Assembly (NCBI GenBank): GCA_026397725.1
Contig: JAPLUI010000324.1
Span: 1-45,385, forward strand
Source: Verrucomicrobiota bacterium
Lineage (GTDB): Bacteria > Verrucomicrobiota > Verrucomicrobiia > Verrucomicrobiales > Akkermansiaceae
Direction: 5' to 3'
Length of the DNA stretch: 45,385 nt
The notes under the pieces are model-generated. The model saw only the letters and a program-made list of their open reading frames with translations, had not been told where the DNA came from and did not search any database. The translations under genes were made by a program, and so were the position numbers. Below, in pieces: positions 25,097 to 33,592 of this stretch. Every line of letters begins with the position of its first letter. Position 1 is the stretch's first letter.

Positions 25097-28000
25097 AAAC
25101 CACGACAGAGAAAGCATTTGAAGACGCGATTGAAACCGTGTTGCTCGGCTTTGGTTTTCGGAAACACGTAGCAGGGAGTTTCGATCAGGTGAGGGCCATC
25201 TTTCCCGAGGAGGCTGTTGGCTTCATTCGGGACACCCAGCAGAAAGAGTGGGCCAAGCTGGAGGTGCTGCACGGGGACAAAACGGCGGAACGGGTGGTGG
25301 AGGCCCTGTGCAAGTGGATGGACACGCATGGTGTTCTAACAACTCTGCGGCATGGCTTCAAATGCTACGGAAGAACCCTGCGGATCGCCTATTTCAAACC
25401 CGCCCACGGGTTGAATCCCGATCTTGAGGCCCGCTATGCGGCGAACCGCCTGGGCATCACGCGGCAGCTCTTTTTCAGCCCCAAGACGGGCGAATCCCTC
25501 GATGTCGCGTTGAGCTTGAACGGCGTGCCGCTGATGACTTTGGAACTGAAAAATCCGCTCAGTGGCTCCACTGCGGCAGATGCCATTGGCCAATACCGGC
25601 ACAACCGCGACCCGAGGGAGAAGATCTTTGACTTCAAACAGCGCACGCTGGTGCACTTCGCGGTTGACACGGAAGAAGTCCACATGACCACCCGGCTGGC
25701 CGGCAGCGCCACGCATTTCCTGCCCTTCAACCAAGGCCGCGATGGCGGTGCCGGCAACCCACCGGACCCGCAGGGCCGCAACTACCGCACGGCCTATCTC
25801 TGGGAAGATGTGCTGGCACCGGACAGCTTCATGGACCTGCTGGCCCGCTTCCTCCACCTCCAGATCGAGGACAAGATGACGGAAGAAGGAAAGAAGGTGC
25901 AGAAAGAGACGATGATCTTTCCCCGCTTCCACCAACTCAGGACCGTCCGGCGGGTGGTGGCGGCGGCTGGCACGGAAGGACCGGGGCACAACTACCTGGT
26001 AGAGCAGTCCGCAGGCAGTGGCAAGAGCAACACGATCGCCTGGCTTGCCCACCGCCTGTCCTCCCTGCACAATGCGGAGGATCAGCGCGTTTTTGATAGT
26101 GTCATCGTGGTCACGGACCGCGTGGTGCTGGACCAGCAGCTTCAGAACACCATCTACCAATTTGATCACAAGCAGGGAGTGGTCCTGAAGATCGACGAGG
26201 ATTCCCGACAACTCGCCGAGGCGCTGGAGAATGCGGTGCCGATCATCATCACCACACTACAGAAGTTTCCCTTTGTCACCCAACAGTTGGCGAAAATGGC
26301 GGAGGAGCGTGGCGAGATAGGTGAAAGCCGTCTGCCAACCCGCAAATGCGCCGTCATCATTGATGAAGCTCATAGTTCCCAGTCGGGCGAAACAGCTATT
26401 GAATTGAAAGGCGTCTTGGGTGGTGCCGAACTTCAGGCAAAGGCCAAACAACTTGCCGCGGACGAAGGGGAACCGGAGTTGGAGAAGGTCTTCCGCGCCT
26501 TGGCGAAACGGGGACGCCAGCCAAACCTGAGTTTCTTTGCCTTCACCGCGACGCCGAAGCACAAGACTCTGAAAGTGTTCGGCAGAGGAGGATTGCCCTT
26601 TGAGAAATACACGATGCGGCAGGCCATCGAGGAGGGCTTCATCATGGACGTGTTGAAGAACTATGTCACTTACAAGTCCTATTACCGTCTGCTCAAGGCC
26701 TGCCAGGACGATCCGAATGTGGAAAGAAAGAAGGCGGCCAAGGCCCTCGGGCGCTTCATGCGGCTGCACCCTCACAACATCGCGCAGAAAACCGAGGTGA
26801 TGGTGGAGCACTTCGAGCGGTTCAGCCGCCACAAGATCCGTGGCCGCGCCAAAGCGATGGTGGTCACCGGATCGCGACTGGAAGCGGTGCGCTACAAGCA
26901 GGCCTTTGACAAACTGATCAAGGAAAAGGGTTATGCCATCAAGAGTCTGGTGGCATTCTCGGGAGTGGTCATCGATGACAAGATCAAGGACAAGACCTAC
27001 ACCGAGCCCGGAATGAACGGCGGACTGCGCGAAAAATGCCTACCCGAGCGCTTTGCGACGAAGGAGTATCAGGTCCTGTTGGTGGCGGAGAAATACCAGA
27101 CGGGGTTCGATCAGCCGTTGCTGCACACCATGTATGTGGATAAGCGCTTGGATGGAATCCAGGCGGTGCAGACGCTCTCGAGGCTGAACCGGGCTCACCC
27201 CCTCAAAGAGGAGACATTCGTTCTCGATTTCGTGAACGATCCGGAGGAAATCCGCGCGGCCTTCAAACAATACTATGACGGAGCAACCATGGGAGAAGAG
27301 GTGGATGCCGACCGCCTTTACGTCATCAAAAGCGAACTGGACGCCTCCGGCATCTATCTCCAAGAGGAGGTGCGCGCATTCTCCGCGATTTTCTTTGCCC
27401 CGAAGGAGAAGCAAAGTCCTGCGGATCACAAGGGAATGAACGCGATCCTGGATCAAGCCGTCGGGCGCTTCCAATCGCTGCAGGATGAGCACGAGGAAGA
27501 GGCCGAACTATGGAAAGGCAAGCAGCAGGCCCTTCGCAATTTGTATTCCTTTCTCAGCCAAGTCATTCCTTATCAAGACAGCGACTTGGAAAAACTGTTT
27601 GCCTATTTGAAGCATTTGGCACTCAAGCTTCCCAAGCGCAACGCCGGCCCAGGCTATCAGTTCGATGAAGAGGTGAAGTTGGAATACTACCGGCTTCAGA
27701 AGATCAGCGATGGCTCCATCAGCTTGCGGGAGGGGCCTGCGACGCCCTTGGACGGCCCCAGGGAGGTTGGCTCGGCCCTCGTGAGAGAGCAGACGGTTCC
27801 GTTGTCTAGGCTCATCGACCAGATCAACGACCGGTTTGGTGATGATCTGAATGAAGCAGATCAGCTCTTCTTCGACCAAATCGCCGAAGCCGCCCTTCGC
27901 ACGGAGGCACTCCGGCAGGCTGCGCAAGGCAATCCCATTGACAAGTTCCAATTGGTCTTCAAAGAGATCGTGGAGCGTCTCTTCATCGAACGCATGGATC

Positions 28001-28152
28001 TCAATGAGGACCTGTTTGCACGCTACATGAACAATCCTGAGTTTCAGGAACTCGTGGCTGGATGGCTGGGCCAGCAAGTCTATGCCAAGATACCGAAACA
28101 GCCAACTTACGACGAGCCGAAGCGGCAGAGAAAGCCAAATGAAAAGACCTGA
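25093..28152 (+). CDS. hsdR: Type I restriction-modification endonuclease/translocase subunit
   Basis: 1019 residues, ATG overlapping the hsdS stop. The N-terminal PD-(D/E)XK nuclease carries LNGVPLMTLELKNP near residue 145-155 (the E-x-K part), followed by AIGQYRHNRDP. The helicase motor shows QSAGSGKSNTIAWL near 307 (Walker A), IIDEAHSSQSGE near 422 (DEAH), FTATPKHKTL, and the C-terminal lobe VAEKYQTGFDQP and QTLSRLNRAHP. It cleaves unmethylated DNA far from the recognition site after ATP-driven translocation in complex with HsdM2HsdS. All key residues are present, so the operon looks intact. No terminator is obvious after it. Confidence 0.95.
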   Translation: MKTTTEKAFEDAIETVLLGFGFRKHVAGSFDQVRAIFPEEAVGFIRDTQQKEWAKLEVLHGDKTAERVVEALCKWMDTHGVLTTLRHGFKCYGRTLRIAYFKPAHGLNPDLEARYAANRLGITRQLFFSPKTGESLDVALSLNGVPLMTLELKNPLSGSTAADAIGQYRHNRDPREKIFDFKQRTLVHFAVDTEEVHMTTRLAGSATHFLPFNQGRDGGAGNPPDPQGRNYRTAYLWEDVLAPDSFMDLLARFLHLQIEDKMTEEGKKVQKETMIFPRFHQLRTVRRVVAAAGTEGPGHNYLVEQSAGSGKSNTIAWLAHRLSSLHNAEDQRVFDSVIVVTDRVVLDQQLQNTIYQFDHKQGVVLKIDEDSRQLAEALENAVPIIITTLQKFPFVTQQLAKMAEERGEIGESRLPTRKCAVIIDEAHSSQSGETAIELKGVLGGAELQAKAKQLAADEGEPELEKVFRALAKRGRQPNLSFFAFTATPKHKTLKVFGRGGLPFEKYTMRQAIEEGFIMDVLKNYVTYKSYYRLLKACQDDPNVERKKAAKALGRFMRLHPHNIAQKTEVMVEHFERFSRHKIRGRAKAMVVTGSRLEAVRYKQAFDKLIKEKGYAIKSLVAFSGVVIDDKIKDKTYTEPGMNGGLREKCLPERFATKEYQVLLVAEKYQTGFDQPLLHTMYVDKRLDGIQAVQTLSRLNRAHPLKEETFVLDFVNDPEEIRAAFKQYYDGATMGEEVDADRLYVIKSELDASGIYLQEEVRAFSAIFFAPKEKQSPADHKGMNAILDQAVGRFQSLQDEHEEEAELWKGKQQALRNLYSFLSQVIPYQDSDLEKLFAYLKHLALKLPKRNAGPGYQFDEEVKLEYYRLQKISDGSISLREGPATPLDGPREVGSALVREQTVPLSRLIDQINDRFGDDLNEADQLFFDQIAEAALRTEALRQAAQGNPIDKFQLVFKEIVERLFIERMDLNEDLFARYMNNPEFQELVAGWLGQQVYAKIPKQPTYDEPKRQRKPNEKT

Positions 28153-28440
28153 GTCGCGTCTCGGATGGCAAGCATTGCGGTCAAGGGGTGCCTTGGGTGC
28201 TCATCGATTAGCTGAAGCTGGGAACCAGTAACCCGCAGCCAGAAGCGTTGTATTTGCGGAGCTTGCGCGGGTTCGGGTGGTAATGCTGTGAGCCGGTGGT
28301 CGATTCTTTTAGGAAGCGTTGGAGTGACCAGAGGTGTGGACGGGGCCTGCCTTGAGTTCGGATGGGCCGGTATGGACACCGTGGGTGCTGGTCAAAATCC
28401 TCTCGGCCAACAAGGCTTTATGGGGCGCGCTGAATCTAGC

Positions 28441-28632
28441 TGCGCCCTCGGTAGCAATCTCACCACCGCTCAACCCGCATGGTTCCGCGCCCCCGCCACC
28501 GGCGATCTGCATTTCGCCTCGCGCATCCCCGGCGTGGTCGATCAGGGCCGCACCATCGACACGCTCACCGCCGACCTCGACGGCGAACCGCGGCCCCAGG
28601 GTGCCGGATTCGACATCGGCGCCGACGAATTC
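28441..28632 (+). pseudogene. C-terminal remnant of a right-handed beta-helix protein
   Basis: The frame reads AWFRAPATGDLHFASRIPGV, then VDQGRTIDTLTADLDGEPRP and GAGFDIGADEF near 28600-28632. This is the typical end of choice-of-anchor or beta-helix proteins ('DFhL..gSPaiD.G....l..DldG..Rp.g...DiGAdEf'). Upstream sequence (28288-28440) does not give the helix domain, so only the C-terminal end survives. It resembles the end of the beta-helix region in the protein at 17879-21382 (LRLRPGSPALVAG..LGAFE) but is from a different gene. Confidence 0.7.
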
Positions 28633-28651
28633 ACGGAGCAGCCCGCCACCC

Positions 28652-28760
28652 CGCTGTGGCTAAACCGTTATAGCTGCGGGGTTCCCATGGGGCACGCCGA
28701 AGATTTCAACATTCAACATTCAACTTCCAACATTCAATGATCAAGTAAGACCAAGAATTG
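28652..28760 (+). repeat. Dispersed repeat, copy B
   Basis: Begins cgctgtggctaaaccgtta, contains 'gcggggttcccatg' and ends 'cattcaatgatcaagtaaga'. Aligns with copy A (3581-3690) through almost the whole length; differences are single substitutions. It lies directly after a gene remnant, like copy A. Confidence 0.75.
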
Positions 28761-28910
28761 TCACCGCCGCGTCCATTCATGTACTTGATGACGGACCGGG
28801 CGGTGGTCCGGCCGCAGCGGGCGCCGGGACTTAGCCAAAGCGGTGTGGCGCTGCGCTTCCCACCGCACTCAATACCTTCACCTGCCCGGGCGCGAGCCAA
28901 AGTCTGGAGT

Positions 28911-28988
28911 GACTGCTAGGAACTTGCTTTGGGATGCAGGCCGTTGAAAGAGCCGGTGCCCGGACCGGAGGGCGGGGAAAAGGGGGGC
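28911..28988 (-). repeat. Orphan copy of a 5' untranslated repeat
   Basis: 78 bases (gactgctagg.. to ..ggcggggaaaa then ggggggc) that match 32358-32435 with few changes, including ccgttgaaagagccggtg and ggaccggagggcggggaaa. In the other copy the sequence sits immediately upstream of the ATG of the gene 30897-32357; here the expected gene on the minus strand is absent. It is therefore a leftover leader, or a free repeat that happens to lie beside genes. Confidence 0.65.
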
Positions 28989-29441
28989 CGGGCTGGGACA
29001 CCTAATCTGCGTGCATGCTCCGCGGATCAGATCATTTTCGGGAGACCGCTTCAGGGCACCGCTACCGGGTGCCGATGCAGTAGAGATTGCCAAGTGTGCG
29101 GATGAAAAGCTGGTCGCGAATTTCCCTTTTGGGGGAAACACCTTCGGGGCCTTCGCGAGGACAGCCCCGTCCCAGACCGCCCGCGACGCCGGACTGGCCG
29201 CCGCCGGCCCGCGGCAGACAGCCATCCGCACGAAAACCCCCGCCGCCGAAACGGCAGGGCTTGGAAAAAATCCGGTGCGCGGGGTTGGAGCGGAGAAGGT
29301 GGCTTGGCGGATCATGGCGGCGGTGCGGTGGGGGTGAACACGGGGACGCCACCCGCTTCATGCGGCGGCGGCTCCGCCCCCAACGATGGCCATCCGGCTC
29401 GCCGTATCAAGCCGTTGGAGAATTAGAACATTGAAGCCGTT

Positions 29442-30872
29442 CTAGTCACCAAGCCCGGCCTTCTTACGTCGTTTGGCTTCGGCTTTGGCGTTGGAGGGTG
29501 GCATGGCTTTGATGGTTTCGAGGCGGTCGCCGAGGTGGTTGGTTTCTGCGGTGAGGCGGCCGATGGCGCCGTGGTCGCCGATGAGATACATGTTGTGATA
29601 GAGGTGGGATTGCTGGTCTTTGATGCCGCCGACGAGCATGCGTGCTTCCGGAGGACCATTGCGGACGAGGGCGCTGGTTTCAAAGGTGTAACCAGGCAAG
29701 GAAAAGAGGGGCTCGCCGCGGGCCCACGTCAGGCCACCATCGGTGGTGTTCCACCAACCGACGCAGCCGGTGCCATTCGCGGCTTGGGAGAGGAGCATGC
29801 GGACTTTGAGGGGAGAGTCGATGATGAAATCGCCGTCGTGCCCGAATCCACTGGCGTCTTTGACCGTCGTGGGTTTCTGCCAAGCTGCTCCGTCCCAACG
29901 AAAGTAACGCACGGTGCCGCCGGGGAAACGGAAGAAGAGGTGGGGGTGGCCTTCGCTATCGTTGTGGCAGGTGCCGTGGTTGGACTTCTCAGTTCCGGTG
30001 GCGAGGATGAGGGTGTGCCGGTCAGCGGATTCCTTGGTGACGGGCAAGCTCACCTTTTGGCCCTGCACATTGGTCCACGAGGCATCGCGGGTATCCATGA
30101 GCATGAAATAGGTGTTTTGCCGGTGGGCATTGTGCGCGGGGTCGCGGCAGGGATGGTAAACGTAGGAGGCGGTAATGGTATCGCCGCGTCCATTCTCGAA
30201 CCAGGCATACCATGAGTCGTGAATGGTGGGACCGGCCTCGCTGACCTTGTGTTTGAGGACGGAAACGGGTGGGGCGAAGGTACGGGCGAGGTCGGTGGAT
30301 TTTTGATAGACCCAATCGCTACGGTGGGCACCGTGGCGGTAAAAGAGATAGATGTCGTTATTCGCCAGCTTGACCCATTGGCTGTAGGTGCCGAAGGGCG
30401 GGACATTATCGAGGACTTTCCATGAGGAAATATCGCCCGGCTTTTCGGTAATGACATGGGTCTGCCGTCCGCTGCCCGGAGTCCCGAACTTGTTTTCACC
30501 GCACAGAAACGACCCACCGTGTCCGCCGAAGATGAGGTGGATGTAGCCTTGTGCGTCCACGACAAGCGCGGGCCGGCCATGGTTGTCGAGGGCTCCGGGG
30601 TCCACCTGATCCGGGGAGAGGCCCATGGGATTGACGCCAGCCCGCACGGGGCCGGTCCAAGCGCCGGTCGCATGGGTGTAAGCGGCCACGTAAGGATCCT
30701 CATGCGGGCCTTGGAAGGCGACATAGGTCACGCCGTTGAAATGCTCGGCGGCCGGATGCTGCATGTTGCTGACGGTGTTTCCGTAGCCGTTGTCGCTGAA
30801 GTGGTCGCTTTTGTCAGCCGCCCGGATGCTACAGGCACCGCCGAGGCTGAGCGCTATCACGATCCGGAACAT
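29442..30872 (-). CDS. Secreted BNR-4 repeat protein, probable polysaccharide lyase
   Basis: 476 residues with a signal peptide (MFRIVIALSLGGACSIRAAD). The body is a beta-propeller with BNR-4-type features: HPAAEHFNGVTYVAFQGPHEDPYVAAY, DPGALDNHGRPALVVDAQGYIHLIFGGHGG, TYSQWVKLANNDIYLFYRHG, GHPHLFFRFPGGTVRYFRW, GWWNTTDGGLTWARG. The clustered His residues (GGHGG, NHGTCHN) fit ulvan/rhamnoglucuronan lyases of propeller families such as PL24/PL25, which cleave sulfated algal or related acidic polysaccharide by beta-elimination. That enzyme assignment is inference from family; binding residues cannot be confirmed here. It lies 24 bases downstream of another secreted-protein gene on the same strand, so both are probably one transcript. 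Confidence 0.8.
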   Translation of the reverse strand: MFRIVIALSLGGACSIRAADKSDHFSDNGYGNTVSNMQHPAAEHFNGVTYVAFQGPHEDPYVAAYTHATGAWTGPVRAGVNPMGLSPDQVDPGALDNHGRPALVVDAQGYIHLIFGGHGGSFLCGENKFGTPGSGRQTHVITEKPGDISSWKVLDNVPPFGTYSQWVKLANNDIYLFYRHGAHRSDWVYQKSTDLARTFAPPVSVLKHKVSEAGPTIHDSWYAWFENGRGDTITASYVYHPCRDPAHNAHRQNTYFMLMDTRDASWTNVQGQKVSLPVTKESADRHTLILATGTEKSNHGTCHNDSEGHPHLFFRFPGGTVRYFRWDGAAWQKPTTVKDASGFGHDGDFIIDSPLKVRMLLSQAANGTGCVGWWNTTDGGLTWARGEPLFSLPGYTFETSALVRNGPPEARMLVGGIKDQQSHLYHNMYLIGDHGAIGRLTAETNHLGDRLETIKAMPPSNAKAEAKRRKKAGLGD

Positions 30873-30896
30873 TGGGGAAAAAGGGGGCGACCGGCC

Positions 30897-32357
30897 TTAG
30901 TCCATGGGCGGCCGGGGCGCGAAATCGAAGCGATAAAACTGCCGTGGAGCAGTGATATAACTATCGGTGAATGAGAGCACTCCGGACCCGCCCGGCGCGG
31001 AGGGCAGCAGAAAGCTCGGCGTTGCGGTGGCAAAATCCTCCACGTTGAAAACCTTGGTCAGATTCACTCTCGACCCGCTCGAGGTGACGTCATGTTTTCC
31101 CGGCATCGTCACAATCGACCGCGTGTTCAGGATCCCGAAGCCATCCACAAAGCTGTCCGTGGCGATCGTCGGGTTAAAGAGCGTCTTGAAGTAGTTCTCC
31201 GTCCCCACGCGCACATGGGTCACGCTGATGCCGCCATTCGTCAGGAATGGGTTACCCAATTCACAATGCATCCCAAAAAAGTTGATTTGGCTGAGTGCTC
31301 CGGCAGGGGCGTTCTGGGTTCCAAGTGGCTCACCCCAAGCGTCGGATTGAGTGCCAGTCCCCGGGATGTTACCGGTATCGACGTTCTTGCCGGTCGTTTC
31401 ATCGTAACGAAGAACGTAAAGCTCGGTGGCGTCACCTGCGTTGGCACCGCTGAGGACTTCGTACCGATAGAGCACCGACAATTCGGTGGCCGACACGCGC
31501 ACCAGGTTGACATACATTCGATACATGGTGCCGGTTACCGCCAATCGATTTGCTGCCTCGCCGCCGGGTTGAGGAAAGTGACCCTCCACATTCCAAGACT
31601 GTCCACCCGTCCCCATGGCGCCTTCATACGGGTTGGAGGTAGTGTAAGGCGGAGAGTTGAAGGCGATGTTGTCCTCGCGAATCTTGATGCCGTCGTCACG
31701 ATTGTTGACTCCCAAGTCGAACATCCCAATGATCTCCGCGTTTTTCACGGTGTCGCCGATGAAAACGCGAAAGACATCATTATTGGCGGCTTGAGCCGGA
31801 GCAATGAGTGAAAAGTCAAATTGCACACTGAAAGCCGCGCCGATGGCGGACATATTCACCGGCGTGAAGACTTGGTAAACGCGTGGCCGGAGGGCGCCTG
31901 AAGTTGCGGCGAGGGTCGTTCCGTCCGTCCCGACGGTCCCACCGGTTGCATCACCCGTGTAGTTCAACGTCGGGATGGCCAGTGTATCCGCAGTCACCGC
32001 AGTTGCCGAATGGGCAGTCGCCGACTGAAGCGTGTTGTATGCCGCAACGCTGGTCTGGTTGAGATAAACCGTCGCGGTGTTCCCAACCGCTATTCCATGT
32101 CCCGGAGCCGTGACCAAAACACCCGTGCTTGGCGTCGCCGTATCCGAAGCAATCGTCGTCACGTAGATCGCATTTGTCTGAACGATTCCTCCGGAAGTCG
32201 GGTTGCAGATAAAGTCGAAGCCCGTCGCAGATTGATTGTCCAATTGCGACGTCCCCTCGGGATTGAAAAACCCCCATGTATTCAAAAGTGGAACATCGGC
32301 GTACGCTCCGGCTCCGACGAACATCAGAGCGGCAAATAGTGTTTGGGCATTTTTCAT
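30897..32357 (-). CDS. Secreted protein of unknown function
   Basis: 486 residues from ATG 32357, which starts a clear signal peptide (MKNAQTLFAALMFVGAGAYAD). An upstream in-frame extension to 32495 lies in a dispersed 5' repeat and has no signal peptide, so it is rejected. The mature part is beta-rich, with runs such as AAFSVQFDFSLIAPAQAANNDVFRVFIG and VTHVRVGTENYFKTLF resembling secreted concanavalin-like or choice-of-anchor domains. Ends FYRFDFAPRPPMD, a Phe-Tyr-Arg tail like C-termini of many secreted proteins of this phylum. It is followed by the BNR-4 gene, so a joint role in polysaccharide use is likely but unproven. Its 5' region carries two shared repeat elements (32358-32435; 32493-32554). 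Confidence 0.75.
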   Translation of the reverse strand: MKNAQTLFAALMFVGAGAYADVPLLNTWGFFNPEGTSQLDNQSATGFDFICNPTSGGIVQTNAIYVTTIASDTATPSTGVLVTAPGHGIAVGNTATVYLNQTSVAAYNTLQSATAHSATAVTADTLAIPTLNYTGDATGGTVGTDGTTLAATSGALRPRVYQVFTPVNMSAIGAAFSVQFDFSLIAPAQAANNDVFRVFIGDTVKNAEIIGMFDLGVNNRDDGIKIREDNIAFNSPPYTTSNPYEGAMGTGGQSWNVEGHFPQPGGEAANRLAVTGTMYRMYVNLVRVSATELSVLYRYEVLSGANAGDATELYVLRYDETTGKNVDTGNIPGTGTQSDAWGEPLGTQNAPAGALSQINFFGMHCELGNPFLTNGGISVTHVRVGTENYFKTLFNPTIATDSFVDGFGILNTRSIVTMPGKHDVTSSGSRVNLTKVFNVEDFATATPSFLLPSAPGGSGVLSFTDSYITAPRQFYRFDFAPRPPMD

Positions 32358-32435
32358 GACTGCTAGGAAATTGCTTTTCATGTGAAGGCCGTTGAAAGAG
32401 CCGGTGGCCGGACCGGAGGGCGGGGAAAGGGGGGC
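32358..32435 (-). repeat. 5' repeat upstream of the secreted-protein gene
   Basis: The same 78-base unit as 28911-28988, starting immediately upstream of ATG 32357. It is GC-rich with a C/T-rich run on the coding strand. Its location would make it the untranslated leader of the gene. Confidence 0.65.
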
Positions 32436-32492
32436 GGAAACGGCACAAAAGCCCCAGCCCCGGAGCCGACCAAGGCCTTGGTCCGGCGGGAT

Positions 32493-32554
32493 CATGCAGG
32501 GAAATGGGGAATTTCGTCAGAATCATGGTAAATCTCCTCGATGGCGCGAAAATA
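32493..32554 (-). promoter_or_regulatory. Second copy of the conserved 5' element
   Basis: Minus-strand copy of the 17811-17870 element, 136 bases upstream of ATG 32357: TATTTTCGCGC, CATGATTCTGAC and TTCCCTGCATG are identical. The presence of the same element before two unrelated secreted-protein genes argues for shared regulation or a shared mobile cassette. Confidence 0.5.
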
Positions 32555-32675
32555 CCGATCCTGTCCGCGCTGTCGAGGATTTTTTTCGAAAATCTCAAAA
32601 TTCCGCTTGGTGGGGTGGTGGCGCTTTGAGCGATAAATGACGGTCTGGGTGGTGGCGTGCCAGGTGATCTTCTCG

Positions 32676-33172
32676 TTAGAAGGGGTGGCCGGCGGCGACA
32701 GCGGCTAGACGGCCATCAGGCAGATTGAGGCGGGCGCGGAATGATTCGAGCAAGGTGGCGGTGGCGGTCTTGAACAGGAGATGGAGCAGGTCGCGGCGCT
32801 TGCGGAAAATGCCGCGGAGGATTTTGGGGATGGTGAAGACGAACTGGCGGTGCGGGACTTCGTGGCAGACGGAAGTGGAGATCCAATCGGCGGTCTGGCG
32901 GACGCGGCTCTGATGGCAGGCGGGGCAGAGGTGGCGGCGGCATTCGAATTCGCGGCGCGAGACGCGCCGTCCACGGCCTGCGGCGGGACGCCGCAGCCAC
33001 GGTCGCCACAGCGAAGGATATTGCGCACGACCGCGAAGACATTCGGGGGGAGCGGGCCCATGGCGGAGCGGTGGCATTTTTCGTAGCCGGCGACGCATGC
33101 CTCCCGGGCGGCAGTGACGATTTGCCAGAGTGGCGAGGCACGGGGTCGGCGGGAGTGGCAGATGGTTGACAC
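32676..33172 (-). pseudogene. Degenerate IS91-family transposase fragment
   Basis: The 5' part, in the frame that opens upstream of 33172, reads as the Zn-binding N-terminus (PLWQIVTAAREACVAGYEKCH, then FAVVRNILRCGDRGCG). Near 32985 coding character moves to a second frame with CRRHLCPACHQSR and CHEVPHRQFVFTIPKILRG, RGIFRKRRDLL, typical of IS91/ISCR Y2 transposases. It stops after ..GRLAAVAAGHPF at 32676, before the HUH and double-Tyr motifs that carry out rolling-circle transposition. So the copy is frameshifted and 3'-truncated, hence inactive. IS91 elements often move adjacent DNA, which may explain the mosaic around it. Confidence 0.85.
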
Positions 33173-33209
33173 AGCGAATGTTCATAAGAACATTTTCGGT
33201 TCGATGCAA

Positions 33210-33592
33210 GAATACGTGCGAAGATTCGCTTTGGTGGAGGGTTCGGGCGGGGTGAATGGCGGGTGGTAGGTGGGCGCTGCCGGTGGTTGTCAGTCTGTTA
33301 GTTCATCATGGTGCCTGATTCCAAGCCAATTGCTGCCACGTTCAGATACATCGGATCCTCAATGCTCGCCACCACCGCGTGGCTCCCCGCATTCACCAGG
33401 GGAGTCGCGACACCATGGTCCAGGAAATTCACCGTGAGGCCAGCGGGTTGGCAGTGCCCGTGGCGGCTCCGGTCCTAGCGATGAAAACATGGCCGGGATC
33501 CGCAGTGGCAGGGGTTCCGACCGTGGAATCCGGCCACGTTTGAAGCGCTTGCTCCCCTCCGGGCAGCAGCGGCGCAAGGCCCGCATCATGGG
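33210..33592 (-). other. Remnant C-terminus of an unknown protein
   Basis: On the minus strand about 33310-33450 reads VNFLDHGVATPLVNAGSHAV, VASIEDPMYLNVAAIGLESG and TMMN, ending in a stop near 33308. The text is protein-like but has no start and no domain I recognise. The neighbouring frame overlapping holB's end is chance. The rest of the gap has nothing evident. Confidence 0.35.

Larger units (their letters stand above)
28153..29441. other. Gap filled with remnants and repeats
   Basis: No intact gene can be supported. In order it holds: the tail of a lost beta-helix protein (28441-28632), dispersed repeat copy B (28652-28760), a phrase related to common intergenic repeats (gcggtgtggcgctgcgcttcc near 28840), the orphan 5' repeat (28911-28988), and G/C-rich sequence to 29441 in which long frames on both strands look accidental. 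Confidence 0.5.

Noticed and set aside
28878..29434. Overlapping frames of 90-145 codons on both strands
   Set aside because: Composition follows GC skew only, no domains, and the sequence includes dispersed repeats.
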